Shown: positions 19,001 to 28,362, counted from the stretch's first letter. The stretch is DNA of 64,000 nt from Halobacillus litoralis (GCF_004101865.1 NZ_CP026118.1:3799001-3863000), one strand, 5' to 3'. Program-made: numbers and translations. Notes: generated by a model not told the origin, from the letters alone.

Positions 19001-19183
19001 GGCTCGGTAGCTCAGTCGGTAGAGAAGCCGTGAAACATCTTAGAATTAAACATCCTGCAGGCTTTGCGAGGAGCGTAGGCTTCACCGAAATCACTTGCAA
19101 CGAGACGAGCACAGAACACCTTCGAATTAGCATCGAATCCAGATGAAGTGCGAAAGTGATATGAAAAATTTAATCTTAATTAT
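19001..19183 (+). repeat. Tandem unit 2: truncated tRNA-Phe 5' end fused to a 159-nt element
   Basis: Second copy: the same 24-nt tRNA-Phe start (19001-19024), the same core (19043-19157, one base shorter), and slightly diverged edges (ATCTTAG in place of CTAACTTCTTTG; AGTGATAT in place of AGTAATAT). It runs directly into the intact tRNA-Phe at 19184. Divergence is concentrated at the edges and not in the core. Confidence 0.85.
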
Positions 19184-19256
<73 letters not shown>

Positions 19257-19262
19257 CTATTT

Positions 19263-19290
19263 AAAAACAAGCCAGCTGGCTTGTTTTTTT
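19263..19290 (+). terminator. Terminator of the tRNA cluster
   Basis: A palindromic stem, AAAACAAGCCAG against CTGGCTTGTTTT, is followed by TTT. Confidence 0.9.
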
Positions 19291-19330
19291 ATGTTTGAAA
19301 TTTGAGTGTAAGGGAATTCTTAATAGCGGG

Positions 19331-19412
19331 AGAGAAGTTCTTCTCTTCTGATGCAAAAAATTTGCAAGTCATTTTCCGGTTTGATAATGTAAAGTGAGAA
19401 GCAGTTGCTTCT
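19331..19412 (+). promoter_or_regulatory. sodA promoter flanked by two palindromes
   Basis: TTGCAA (19362-19367), a 17-bp spacer and TAATGT (19385-19390) form a good promoter. AGAGAAG-TT-CTTCTCT (19331-19346) lies upstream and AGAAGCA-GT-TGCTTCT (19397-19412) covers the likely transcript start. Their half-sites are similar. They may be operator sites for an unidentified regulator. Confidence 0.5.
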
Positions 19413-19447
19413 GGTTTTACATATTAATTTAAAGGAGGAGTTACATT

Positions 19448-20062
19448 ATGGCTAAATTTGAACTACCAGAACTACCTTACGCTTATGATGCGCTAGAACC
19501 AACCATCGATAAGGAAACAATGAACATCCACCATACGAAACACCACAATGGTTATGTCACGAAACTGAACAACGCGCTTGAGGGTCATGCAGATCTTCAA
19601 GACAAATCATTGGAAGAACTGCTTTCCAATAACCTTTCAGTTGTACCTGAAGACATCCGTACTGCTGTACGTCGTAACGGTGGCGGTCACGCAAACCACA
19701 GCCTTTTCTGGACAATTATGTCCCCGAATGGCGGCGGTGAGCCAACAGGTGATCTAGCAACGCAAATCAATGATGCCTTCGGAAGCTTTGATCAATTCAA
19801 AGAGAAATTCGAAGAGACGGCTAAAGGTCGTTTCGGTTCCGGTTGGGCTTGGCTTGTAGTCAATAATGGAAACCTTGAAGTAATCGATACACTTAACCAG
19901 GATTCACCGATTATGGAAGGTAAAACTCCAATCTTTGGTCTTGATGTTTGGGAGCATGCTTATTACCTGAACTATCAAAACCGTCGTCCAGATTACGTTT
20001 CAGCATTCTGGAATGTAGTGAACTGGGAAGAAGTATCCAAGCGTTTTGACGCTGCTAAATAA
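19448..20062 (+). CDS. sodA: Superoxide dismutase (Mn/Fe type) SodA
   Basis: Converts superoxide to oxygen and peroxide in the cytosol. The alpha-hairpin domain includes [13 protein letters not shown] (first metal His near 27) and [10 protein letters not shown] (second His near 82). The C-terminal domain has the signature DVWEHAYY, with the metal Asp and His, and [11 protein letters not shown]. Pattern and lineage suggest Mn. Length is 204 aa. The ribosome binding site AAAGGAGGAG precedes ATG 19448. Monocistronic, ending in a hairpin. Confidence 0.97.
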   Translation: MAKFELPELPYAYDALEPTIDKETMNIHHTKHHNGYVTKLNNALEGHADLQDKSLEELLSNNLSVVPEDIRTAVRRNGGGHANHSLFWTIMSPNGGGEPTGDLATQINDAFGSFDQFKEKFEETAKGRFGSGWAWLVVNNGNLEVIDTLNQDSPIMEGKTPIFGLDVWEHAYYLNYQNRRPDYVSAFWNVVNWEEVSKRFDAAK

Positions 20063-20077
20063 GAGTAAACACTGGAT

Positions 20078-20115
20078 AGAGAGGTGCGGGTGAAATATCC
20101 GTACCTCTCTTTTTT
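20078..20115 (+). terminator. Terminator after sodA
   Basis: AGAGAGGT pairs with ACCTCTCT, extended by CGG/CCG, and is followed by TTTTT. Confidence 0.85.
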
Positions 20116-20170
20116 GTATATCTCCTTTTGTTCTGACAAGACTAAGTATGAACAAAAAGGAGACATGAGT

Positions 20171-21406
20171 ATGGTGAGTAAGCTGCGAGCGTGGCTCAGC
20201 CACGAAAATGTATCAAAAGATTTATTGTTGTTACTTCTCATTGGAGGCTTATACTCCTTAGGAATTTTCCTATCCAGTACATTTGTGAATATTTATTTAT
20301 GGAAGCAATCCAATAGCTATACGGATATCGCTTTATATAATTTAAGTATATATGTGTTGCAGCCGTTGACGTTCATTTTTGCGGGGAAATGCGCCAAGCG
20401 TATCGATCGTGTCATAGTTTTGAGAACAGGAGTCACTGTTTTATCTTTGTTTTTTTTGACCGTATTGATTGTAGGGGAGCGTGCGGCTACATTTAACATT
20501 ATGCTTGGTTCGTTACTTGGGATAGGGTATGGGTTTTATTGGTTGGCCTATAATGTCCTGACTTTTGAAATTACAGAACCTGATACAAGAGATTTTTTCA
20601 ATGGGTTTTTAGGAGTTCTTCAATCATTTGGAGGGATGTGTGGTCCTCTTTTGGCTGGATTCATCATTTCCCGGTTAAATAATTTTACAGGGTATACGGT
20701 CATATTCACCATTTCATTTGTTATGTTTATTGTGGCTGTTCTTGTCAGTTTAGGTTTATCCAGAAGAAAAGCGAAAGGGAATTTTTCTTTTCGACGGATT
20801 ATTAATGAACGGGAAAATAATCCGAACTGGAGACGTATTCTGAATGCACATGTCGCCCAGGGTTTTAGAGAAGGAACTTTTTTGTTTGCTGTTTCTATAT
20901 GGATTTTCTTGATGACGAAGGATGAATTGTCTCTAGGTGTCTTCAATTTGGTTTACTCAGGATTCTCATTTTTGTTTTTCTTTCTTGTCAGCAGATGGGT
21001 CAAGCCGCGTCGACGTAAAAAAGCAATATTCATATCAGGTTTAGCACTGTATTTGAGTGTAATTATTTTGCTTTTCAGTGACACGATGACTTTGTTATTG
21101 ATTTATGGGGGCATCGCCGGAATCTTTTTCCCGCTTCTGTATGTGCCGTACGTTTCATTGACGTATGATGTCATCGGGAAATCATGGAATGCTGCAGAAA
21201 TGAGAATCGAATATATAGTGGTGAGAGAAATTTTCCTCAATTTTGGACGTGTGCTGTCTATTATTGTTTTCCTGTTGGCTATTACGGTCATCCCACCCGA
21301 AACAGGGATTCCATATATTTTACTTCTTGTCGGCGGAGGCCATTTCCTTATTTACTTTTTCATCAAGGGTATCGATACGAAAATCCCTCCTGCGAGTCAT
21401 AATTGA
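20171..21406 (+). CDS. yqgE: Major facilitator superfamily transporter (YqgE-like)
   Basis: Twelve predicted membrane segments over 412 residues, of MFS type; substrate unknown. The position between sodA and pbpA equals yqgE in B. subtilis. Start choice: AAAAAGGAGA ends only 2 nt before ATG 20165 but 8 nt before ATG 20171, so the second is preferred (MVSKLRAWLSH). The open frame extends upstream through the sodA terminator, which argues against earlier starts. Its stop codon lies inside the -35 of the pbpA promoter. Confidence 0.85.
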   Translation: MVSKLRAWLSHENVSKDLLLLLLIGGLYSLGIFLSSTFVNIYLWKQSNSYTDIALYNLSIYVLQPLTFIFAGKCAKRIDRVIVLRTGVTVLSLFFLTVLIVGERAATFNIMLGSLLGIGYGFYWLAYNVLTFEITEPDTRDFFNGFLGVLQSFGGMCGPLLAGFIISRLNNFTGYTVIFTISFVMFIVAVLVSLGLSRRKAKGNFSFRRIINERENNPNWRRILNAHVAQGFREGTFLFAVSIWIFLMTKDELSLGVFNLVYSGFSFLFFFLVSRWVKPRRRKKAIFISGLALYLSVIILLFSDTMTLLLIYGGIAGIFFPLLYVPYVSLTYDVIGKSWNAAEMRIEYIVVREIFLNFGRVLSIIVFLLAITVIPPETGIPYILLLVGGGHFLIYFFIKGIDTKIPPASHN

Positions 21407-21430
21407 AACCATTCTCCCATGAGCTTCGTC
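21404..21430 (+). promoter_or_regulatory. ECF-sigma (sigma-M/W/X-like) promoter of pbpA
   Basis: TGAAAC (21404-21409), 17 bp, then CGTCTA (21427-21432). The match to the Bacillus ECF envelope-stress consensus is very good. The TGA of TGAAAC is also the stop codon of the transporter gene. Confidence 0.7.
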
Positions 21431-21493
21431 TATCCTATAGTGAAGAAAAGATGCTATAATGGATAAAGGATTTTTAATGAAGGAGAGGAGTTC

Positions 21494-23641
21494 ATGGGAA
21501 AGAATAAAAAGAATAAACATAAACAGAAATCACACCTTCCTTTCCGGCTGAACGTGGTGTTTTTTGTTGTGTTCCTATTGTTCGCGGGGATTATTTTACA
21601 GCTCGGTGTCGTTCAAATTCTCAATGGGGAAGAAGCCCAGGATGAAATTGACCGGACAGAAAATACGACCACCAGCATTCCTGTCCCTCGCGGGGAAATG
21701 TATGATCGATATGGACGAGTGATGGTTGATAATCAACCTTTATACTCTATTACATATACACCGCCAAAAGGTGTGCAGCCTGATGATAAGCTTGCCCTCG
21801 CAGAGGAAATGTCCCAGTACATTGATATGGAATTTGAAGATAATTTGACAGATAGAGACTTACGGGAATATTACTTTTTGAAAAATGAAGAAGAAGTACG
21901 ATCACGTATCGAAGAAGAGGATACTTCAGACCTCGATAATGGTGAGGTGTATCAACTTCAATTGGACAGCATAACAGATGAGGAAATCTCTGGTTTTGAT
22001 AATCAGACGAAAGAAGTCATCGCAATCAAGAAAGAATTGGATCGAGCTTATGCGCTTGCTCCGCATGTTGTGAAAAATTCCAACATTTCAGAAAAAGAAT
22101 ATTCAACAGTGGCTGAAAATTTGGCAAAACTTCCGGGCATCAACGTAACCTCAGACTGGGAAAGGACATATCCCTACGATTCACTCTTCCGTAGTTATAT
22201 CGGGAGTATTACATCAAGAGAGCAGGGTGTTCCACGTGATCAGCTCGATTATTTCATGTCTTTAGACTATAGTCGGAATGATCGTGTCGGCACAAGTGGT
22301 CTGGAACAGCAATATGAAGAGGTCCTGCGAGGGACGAAGGAGAAAGTTCAATACGAAACAGATAAGAATAACAATGTCATCGACTCTAAAGTGATCCGGG
22401 AAGGTCAACGTGGGAAAGATATCGTTCTTTCAATTGATATAGAATTTCAGCAAAGAGTAAACGAAATCCTTCAGGACGAATTACTTAACGCCATCAGTAA
22501 AGCGCCTGGAGAGAACCGTCATTTAAAGAATTCTGTTGCAGTTGTGTCCAACCCGAATACAGGAGAAATTCTCGCGATATCGGGTCAGACTTATAATCGG
22601 AATCCAGAAAAAGGGGAGTCGCGTTTTACAAATACTTCACACCAGGCTGTTTATAACGCATACACCCCAGGGTCTGCTGTAAAAGGGGCGACGATTTTAA
22701 CTGGTCTTCATGAAGGGGCCATTTCACCAGGTACCAGAGTCAACGATAAGAAAATTAAAGTCGGAACCGATGCTCCAAAAGGTTCTTATACGCCGAATAT
22801 AGGTGTAGTCAATGATATTCAAGCATTGCAGCAATCGTCCAATGTTTATATGTTTTTCCTGGCGATGTATTTAGGTGGCGAATATAGCAACAGATATACA
22901 ATGCCGAATTTGTCATTGAAAGAAGGAACGTTTGAGAATTTCGTCTATAATTTCAACCAATTCGGTTTAGGGGTGGAGACAGGCGTGGATTTCCCTTATG
23001 AAGGGATAGGAGTCGAAGGAAATCCAGATACACCAGGTAAGATCCTTGACTTTTCAATCGGCCAGTTCAGTACCTACACCGCCCTGCAGTTGAATCAGTA
23101 TGTGTCAACGATTGCAAATGGTGGGGATAGAATAAAGCCCCGACTGGTGAAAAGCATACATGAACCATCCATCACAGACGATCTTGGAGCTGTTTATAAA
23201 GATTATTCTCCACAAGTTCTGAATCAATTGGAGATGAAACAATCGTACATTGAACGAGTGCAGGAAGGTTTCAGACAGGTCTTCCAGACGAACCAGGGGA
23301 CAGCGAGCAGTGTTTTTTCAAAACAACCTTATGCTCAATATCGAATGGCAGGTAAAACGGGGACAGCTGAGGTAACGCAGTATAAACCGGACGGAAACGG
23401 TGGCACAACCATAATAGAAAACTTACTAAATAAGACTCTTGTCGGTTATGCACCTTATGATGATCCTGAGATTGCCTTTTCCATTATCACACCTTATTTA
23501 GGTGATCAAGCAACAAGTACGTTTAATGTAAGCAATAACATCGGAGCCCGGATTGGTCAGGCTTATTTTGAATTGAAAGAGGAGCGAGCAGAGAATGGAA
23601 TCGAAATGAACAATAGTGAGGAAGCAGAAGAAGAGGAGTGA
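21494..23641 (+). CDS. pbpA: Penicillin-binding protein 2A-type transpeptidase
   Basis: Class B penicillin-binding protein making cell-wall crosslinks, in the PBP2A/PbpH group for sidewall synthesis. One N-terminal membrane anchor (about 18-40) and a dimerisation domain with PRGEMYDRYGRVM precede the transpeptidase domain. Its motifs are SAVK (serine nucleophile in YTPGSAVKGA, near 396), SSN in QQSSNVYMF (near 449), and KTGT in MAGKTGTAE (near 619). The C-terminus is acidic. GGAGAGGAG precedes ATG 21494. It lies directly upstream of the pst operon as in B. subtilis. Confidence 0.95.
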   Translation: MGKNKKNKHKQKSHLPFRLNVVFFVVFLLFAGIILQLGVVQILNGEEAQDEIDRTENTTTSIPVPRGEMYDRYGRVMVDNQPLYSITYTPPKGVQPDDKLALAEEMSQYIDMEFEDNLTDRDLREYYFLKNEEEVRSRIEEEDTSDLDNGEVYQLQLDSITDEEISGFDNQTKEVIAIKKELDRAYALAPHVVKNSNISEKEYSTVAENLAKLPGINVTSDWERTYPYDSLFRSYIGSITSREQGVPRDQLDYFMSLDYSRNDRVGTSGLEQQYEEVLRGTKEKVQYETDKNNNVIDSKVIREGQRGKDIVLSIDIEFQQRVNEILQDELLNAISKAPGENRHLKNSVAVVSNPNTGEILAISGQTYNRNPEKGESRFTNTSHQAVYNAYTPGSAVKGATILTGLHEGAISPGTRVNDKKIKVGTDAPKGSYTPNIGVVNDIQALQQSSNVYMFFLAMYLGGEYSNRYTMPNLSLKEGTFENFVYNFNQFGLGVETGVDFPYEGIGVEGNPDTPGKILDFSIGQFSTYTALQLNQYVSTIANGGDRIKPRLVKSIHEPSITDDLGAVYKDYSPQVLNQLEMKQSYIERVQEGFRQVFQTNQGTASSVFSKQPYAQYRMAGKTGTAEVTQYKPDGNGGTTIIENLLNKTLVGYAPYDDPEIAFSIITPYLGDQATSTFNVSNNIGARIGQAYFELKEERAENGIEMNNSEEAEEEE

Positions 23642-23668
23642 TACGATTTGTATCACTCCTCTTTTTTT
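23633..23668 (+). terminator. Terminator overlapping the pbpA stop codon
   Basis: GAGGAGTGATAC pairs with GTATCACTCCTC and is followed by TTTTTTT. The stop codon TGA is inside the left arm. Confidence 0.9.
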
Positions 23669-23757
23669 TGGTTAGTTGTACGGGGTTAGTGGTTTGAAAA
23701 AGCAATGGCTTTTTACAAAAATCCAAAGTTCGTAAATTATTCTACAAAAAACATCAA

Positions 23758-23811
23758 TTTACAAAACCTTAACGTTTAGTTCATATGTGATTAAAACTCT
23801 CCCTTTAGTAT
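23758..23811 (+). promoter_or_regulatory. Pho box and promoter of the pst operon
   Basis: Four direct repeats spaced exactly 11 bp: TTTACA (23758), TTAACG (23769), TTCATA (23780), TTAAAA (23791). This is the Bacillus PhoP-binding pattern TT(A/T/C)ACA. A -10 candidate TAGTAT is at 23806-23811. It implies induction of the operon by phosphate starvation through PhoPR. Confidence 0.8.
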
Positions 23812-23877
23812 AGAAAATGTGAGTTGGCCAAGCCGTCAACAACAAATACAAATGATGATAATAGGGGGAGAAAGGAA

Positions 23878-24864
23878 ATGAAAGCTTTAAAGAATTCAGC
23901 ACTGATGTTTGTATTCATCCTGGTATTGGGAGCACTGGCAGCATGTGGTGGCGGATCTGAAGAAGGATCAGCTACTGAAGAAGATAACGGTTCAACAGAT
24001 GGTTCTGAAGAGGTATCCGGAGCAATCGCTATCGATGGTTCGTCAACTGTATTTCCAATCATGGAGAGCTTGACATATTCTTACAATCAAGAGAATCCTG
24101 ACGTCAACGTCACTGTGAATACTTCAGGTTCTGGTGGTGGATTTAAAAAATCCACGGTTGGTGAAATTGATCTAAGTAATGCTTCTCGCCCGATTAAAGA
24201 AGAAGAAAAAGCGACAGCTGAAGAAAATGGTATTCAGCTGGAGCCATTGGAACTAGCTTATGACGGTATATCTGTAGTGGTTAGTCAACAAAATGATTTC
24301 GTTGAAGAGCTTACTATTGAGCAATTAAAACAGATATTCTTAGAATCTTCCGACGCAACGATGTGGTCCGATATTAACCCTGATTGGCCGGAAGAGGAAA
24401 TCAAAATATTCAGTCCTGGTCATGATTCTGGTACTTTCGACTATTTCAATGAAGTTATTCTTGAAGAAGAACCGATGAGAGAAGGCGAAAACACGACATT
24501 ATCTGAAGACGATAACGTTCTTGTACGCGGAATTAAGAATGACCCTAATGCAATCGGATTCTTCGGCTATGCCTACTATGCGGAAAATAAGGACAGCTTA
24601 AAAGTTCTAGGGATTTCTGAAGATGGCAATGAAGCTGTAAAACCGAATGGTGAAACAATCCAGGACGGTTCTTACACACCATTATCCCGTCCCCTATTCA
24701 CATATGTGAATGTGGACTCTTATAAAGAAAAACCTCAAGTCAGAGATTTCGTTGAATTCACTTTAAATAATGCTGCTAAATCTGCTGAGGAAGTTGGTTA
24801 TGTAGCATTACCAGAAGAAAAATACCAAGAACAGCTTGAAAAAGCTCAAAGCTGGGCTGAATAA
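23878..24864 (+). CDS. pstS: Phosphate ABC transporter, substrate-binding lipoprotein PstS
   Basis: Extracellular phosphate-binding lipoprotein. The signal peptide ends in the lipobox LAAC (Cys at 22), followed by a Gly/Ser/Glu-rich acidic linker. Ligand-binding motifs include IDGSSTVFPI, TSGSGGGFKKS and SPGHDSGTFDYF. ATG 23878 is chosen because AGGGGGAGAAAGG precedes it; an in-frame ATG at 23824 would add residues before the signal peptide. Length is 328 aa. It is the first gene of pstSCAB-phoU. Confidence 0.96.
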   Translation: MKALKNSALMFVFILVLGALAACGGGSEEGSATEEDNGSTDGSEEVSGAIAIDGSSTVFPIMESLTYSYNQENPDVNVTVNTSGSGGGFKKSTVGEIDLSNASRPIKEEEKATAEENGIQLEPLELAYDGISVVVSQQNDFVEELTIEQLKQIFLESSDATMWSDINPDWPEEEIKIFSPGHDSGTFDYFNEVILEEEPMREGENTTLSEDDNVLVRGIKNDPNAIGFFGYAYYAENKDSLKVLGISEDGNEAVKPNGETIQDGSYTPLSRPLFTYVNVDSYKEKPQVRDFVEFTLNNAAKSAEEVGYVALPEEKYQEQLEKAQSWAE

Positions 24865-24889
24865 TCAAGCATGAAAACTGAAGGAGGAG

Positions 24890-24913
24890 GGTGAGACTGT
24901 TACTGGTCTCACC
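24890..24913 (+). other. Intercistronic hairpin between pstS and pstC
   Basis: GGTGAGAC (24890-24897) pairs exactly with GTCTCACC (24906-24913). No U-run follows, so it is more likely a 3' stabiliser or partial attenuator giving more PstS than PstC. Confidence 0.55.
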
Positions 24914-24942
24914 TTGCCTTATGGATGAGAGGAGTTTTAAGG

Positions 24943-25884
24943 ATGGGCAAAGGTTTAGAGGGAAAATCGATTGATGTCCAACAGATGATTGAAGAAAATA
25001 AAAATAGTAGAAGTATTGGAGAGATAATAGAGAAAGTCATTCCATACTTTCTGCTTCTTTGCGCTGCTGTAAGTGTGCTCACTACAGGCGGTATTCTTTT
25101 TACTTTACTGAGAGAATCGATAGGATTTTTCTCAGAAGTCAACCTTATCGATTTCTATACTGGAACACAATGGTCTCCATGGTCTGGTGAATATGGAGTT
25201 GCCCCACTGATTGGTGGGACTTTACTCATCACATTGATTGCTACACTTGTAGCCGTACCTTTGGGGTTGATGTCAGCCATTTTTTTGAGTGAATATGCAA
25301 ACGACAAAGTAAGACGTGTAATTAAACCTGTCCTTGAAGTATTAGCAGGAATACCGACTGTCGTTTACGGTTATTTTGCTTTAACGTTCATTACTCCAAT
25401 GTTTCAATCGATCATCCCTGACTTAGGTATATTTAATGCTTTAAGCGGTGGTTTCGTAGTCGGAATCATGATCATCCCAATGGTCGCCTCTTTATCAGAA
25501 GATGCGATGAATTCTGTTCCTAATGCACTGCGCGAAGGTGCCTATGGATTAGGAGCTACGAGGTTGGAAGTTGTGTTCAAAGTTGTACTTCCTGCAGCAT
25601 TCTCCGGAATTGTAGCATCAATTGTATTAGCTATTTCCCGTGCAATCGGAGAAACAATGATTGTAACCATTGCTGCCGGAGCCACACCGAATCTGACTTT
25701 CAATCCTACAGAATCCATTCAAACGATGACAGCATTCATAGTACAAGCAGCGACAGGTGACACAACGTTCGGCTCCACGATTTATTATAGTCTGTATGCT
25801 GTGGGTCTGACTCTATTCATCTTCACTCTTGTGATGAACTTGATTGCACAATATATTTCACGCAGGTTCAGGGAGGAATATTGA
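24943..25884 (+). CDS. pstC: Phosphate ABC transporter permease PstC
   Basis: One of two inner-membrane permeases of the Pst importer. Six membrane segments are predicted after a ~35-residue cytosolic start. The ABC-coupling EAA-type loop is PNALREGAYGLGATRLEVVFKV. ATG 24943 follows GAGAGGAG by 8 nt; ATG 24925 in frame lies upstream of that site and is less likely. Length is 313 aa. The stop codon overlaps the start of pstA by 1 bp. Confidence 0.95.
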   Translation: MGKGLEGKSIDVQQMIEENKNSRSIGEIIEKVIPYFLLLCAAVSVLTTGGILFTLLRESIGFFSEVNLIDFYTGTQWSPWSGEYGVAPLIGGTLLITLIATLVAVPLGLMSAIFLSEYANDKVRRVIKPVLEVLAGIPTVVYGYFALTFITPMFQSIIPDLGIFNALSGGFVVGIMIIPMVASLSEDAMNSVPNALREGAYGLGATRLEVVFKVVLPAAFSGIVASIVLAISRAIGETMIVTIAAGATPNLTFNPTESIQTMTAFIVQAATGDTTFGSTIYYSLYAVGLTLFIFTLVMNLIAQYISRRFREEY

Positions 25885-26762
25885 TGTTTGGAAAAAATGA
25901 ACAATCGATCAAGAAGCGAATGGAAGGAAGAGTGATTGCGAATAAAGCGATGATGGTTTTATTCGGATTAGCTACTACCGTCGGTCTTGTGTTTTTAGTA
26001 CTGCTCTTTTACCGTGTGTTGACTCAAGGAATTGGATATTTAAGTTGGGAATATATTTCAAACTTTCCTGCCCCTTACCCTGAAAAAGCAGGAATTTATG
26101 CAGGTTTAATCGGATCTATTTTCTTAATGGTTATCGTTGCAATCTTTTCCGTCATTATCGGAGTTGCCACGGCAGTCTATTTAGAAGAATATGCACCGAA
26201 AAATAAGGTTACTGAATTTATAAGGGTAAACATTCAAAACTTAGCAGGGGTACCATCTATAGTGTTTGGACTTTTAGGATTGACGTTTTTCGTTTATATG
26301 TTCAACTTCGGCTATACGTTAATAGCTGGTGGTTTGACAATGGCTCTATTGATTCTTCCTGTTATTGTCGTGGCGGCGCAGGAAGCTGTTCGGTCAGTTC
26401 CCGGAGAAATCAAGGAAGCTTCCTACGGTATGGGAGCTTCGAAATGGCAGACTATTGCCCGTGTAATTCTGCCAGCAGCCATACCAGGTATACTCACAGG
26501 AGCCATTATTGCACTGTCCCGGGCAATCGGTGAGACAGCTCCATTGATTATTGTGGGGGCTGCCACAGCCATCTATACACTGCCAGATTCATTAATAGCT
26601 AAGTATACGGTTATGCCGATTCAGATATATAACTGGACGGGCCGGCCCCAGGAAGAATGGCAATTCGTTGCAGGAGCAGGAATCATAGTATTGCTAGCGG
26701 TTCTGCTGCTTATGAATTCAATTGCTGTGTTCATCAGAAATAAATATCAGCACCGTCTTTAA
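25884..26762 (+). CDS. pstA: Phosphate ABC transporter permease PstA
   Basis: Second Pst permease, with six membrane segments. The coupling loop reads [22 protein letters not shown] 25884 (MFGKNEQ) shares its A with the pstC stop; AGGGAGGA lies 6 nt upstream. An immediately preceding in-frame TTG (25881) is less likely. Length is 292 aa. Confidence 0.95.
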   Translation: MFGKNEQSIKKRMEGRVIANKAMMVLFGLATTVGLVFLVLLFYRVLTQGIGYLSWEYISNFPAPYPEKAGIYAGLIGSIFLMVIVAIFSVIIGVATAVYLEEYAPKNKVTEFIRVNIQNLAGVPSIVFGLLGLTFFVYMFNFGYTLIAGGLTMALLILPVIVVAAQEAVRSVPGEIKEASYGMGASKWQTIARVILPAAIPGILTGAIIALSRAIGETAPLIIVGAATAIYTLPDSLIAKYTVMPIQIYNWTGRPQEEWQFVAGAGIIVLLAVLLLMNSIAVFIRNKYQHRL

Positions 26763-26784
26763 TTTGGATGAGGAGGGTTTCATA

Positions 26785-27627
26785 ATGAATAAAGTTATGG
26801 AGAAGAAACCGAAAGCTAGTGGTGACAAGGACAATCGGGTGATAACGAATAGTCAAAAGAAACCAAACCAATTGGAAAATATCATTGAAGTGAACGACTT
26901 GAATTTGTGGTATGGATCTGATCAAGCTCTTTATGAAGTGAATATGAAAGTGCCGCAAGAACGTGTGACAGCAATCATCGGTCCATCTGGATGCGGGAAG
27001 TCGACTTTTCTGAAGACATTGAACCGGATGGTCGAAATGGTTCCAATCGTGAAAACTTCCGGATCGATCAAATATCGCGACCAAAATATTTTCAATAGCA
27101 AATTCAAAGAAGAATACTTGCGTACAAAAGTCGGAATGGTTTTTCAAAAGCCCAATCCGTTTCCGAAATCAGTCTATGATAACGTAGCCTATGGTCCAAG
27201 AATCCACGGCATTAAGAAAAAAGAGGTTTTAGACCAGATTGTCGAAAAGAGTTTGAAAGATGCTGCGATTTGGGAGGAAGTGAAGGATCGCCTTCATGAA
27301 AATGCTTATGGTTTATCCGGTGGACAGCAGCAACGTGTATGTATTGCCCGTGCTTTAGCTGTTGAACCTGACGTCATTCTCATGGACGAACCGACATCTG
27401 CATTAGATCCAATTTCTACAGCAAAGGTAGAAGAACTGGTTCAAGAACTTAAGAAGAAATATAGCATCATTATCGTTACGCACAATATGCAGCAGGCTGC
27501 CCGTATTTCTGATAAGACAGCTTTCTTCTTAAATGGTGAACTGATTGAATTCGCAAATACTGATGACTTGTTCCAGAACCCTCAAGATAAACGAACAGAA
27601 GACTATATCACGGGACGTTTCGGTTAA
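26785..27627 (+). CDS. pstB: Phosphate ABC transporter ATPase PstB
   Basis: Cytosolic ATPase that drives the Pst importer. Walker [10 protein letters not shown] (about residues 72-80), Q-loop [11 protein letters not shown], signature LSGGQQQR, Walker [12 protein letters not shown], and the switch His in VTHNM are all present. The 30-odd residues before the ABC domain are a hydrophilic extension. ATG 26785 follows GAGGAGGG; upstream in-frame starts overlap pstA. There is a single pstB here, unlike the two of B. subtilis. Confidence 0.96.
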   Translation: MNKVMEKKPKASGDKDNRVITNSQKKPNQLENIIEVNDLNLWYGSDQALYEVNMKVPQERVTAIIGPSGCGKSTFLKTLNRMVEMVPIVKTSGSIKYRDQNIFNSKFKEEYLRTKVGMVFQKPNPFPKSVYDNVAYGPRIHGIKKKEVLDQIVEKSLKDAAIWEEVKDRLHENAYGLSGGQQQRVCIARALAVEPDVILMDEPTSALDPISTAKVEELVQELKKKYSIIIVTHNMQQAARISDKTAFFLNGELIEFANTDDLFQNPQDKRTEDYITGRFG

Positions 27628-27650
27628 AATAACATTCAGGGGGAAGTCTC

Positions 27651-28310
27651 ATGTCCATTCGTGCTCATTTTGAAGAAGAACTAAATGATTTGAAAGAACA
27701 GATCAAACAATTATCTATTGATACAAAAGAATCTTTGGACGCTGCTATTCACGTCCTTTATGCAGCAGATGTAGAAGGTGCCAAAAGGATTATGGAAGAA
27801 GATAGCATCATTGATCAAAAGGAAGAAAAAATTAATGATGATGCGATTTTGATGTTAGCCAAACAACAACCTGTAGCAAGGGATTTGCGGAGAATCATTA
27901 TTGCAATAAAAATATCTTCAGACTTAGAGAGGATGGCTGATCACTCTACGAATATTGCCAAAGCGACCATTCATCTCGGGAAGAGTCATGGAATAGAAGT
28001 TACTCCAGATTTGAAGCAGATGGCGATCATGGCAATGGACATGGTGGACCTTGCTGTCAAAGCTTTTGAATATGAGGATATTACTTTGGCAAGTAAACTG
28101 GCTGAGTTGGATGATGTCATCGATGAAAAGTATGGGTCGATTGTAAAAGAAATGCTGGAACTTACAGCTGTGAACCCTGAACAGATTCAGCACATTATGC
28201 AAATGGCTTACATTGCCCGTTATATCGAGCGTTTTGCAGATCATATCACGAATATTGGTGAGAATGTCTTCTATTTGGTCAAAGGTAAAACGTACGATTT
28301 AAATAATTAG
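27651..28310 (+). CDS. phoU: Phosphate signalling/transport regulator PhoU
   Basis: Cytosolic three-helix-bundle repeat protein that restrains phosphate uptake and signalling. Two metal-binding-type repeats are visible: SSDLERMADHSTNIAK and IARYIERFADHITNIGE. Length (219 aa) is standard. GGGGGA precedes ATG 27651. It is the last gene of the pst operon. B. subtilis lacks phoU at this place, so this layout is closer to many other Firmicutes. Confidence 0.95.
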   Translation: MSIRAHFEEELNDLKEQIKQLSIDTKESLDAAIHVLYAADVEGAKRIMEEDSIIDQKEEKINDDAILMLAKQQPVARDLRRIIIAIKISSDLERMADHSTNIAKATIHLGKSHGIEVTPDLKQMAIMAMDMVDLAVKAFEYEDITLASKLAELDDVIDEKYGSIVKEMLELTAVNPEQIQHIMQMAYIARYIERFADHITNIGENVFYLVKGKTYDLNN

Positions 28311-28317
28311 AGCATGA

Positions 28318-28351
28318 AAAAGCTTGGATCATTCAGATCCAAGCTTTTTTC
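28318..28351. terminator. Bidirectional terminator after phoU
   Basis: AAAAAGCTTGGATC pairs exactly with GATCCAAGCTTTTT around 5 nt. The A and T runs on both sides suit the converging genes. Confidence 0.9.
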
Positions 28352-28362
28352 CATATCGAAAG

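Noticed and set aside
18603..19133. 176-codon open frame on the minus strand across the tRNA array
   Set aside because: It is antisense to tRNA-Ile2, tRNA-Ser and the tandem units, and its internal protein repeat only mirrors the DNA repeat.
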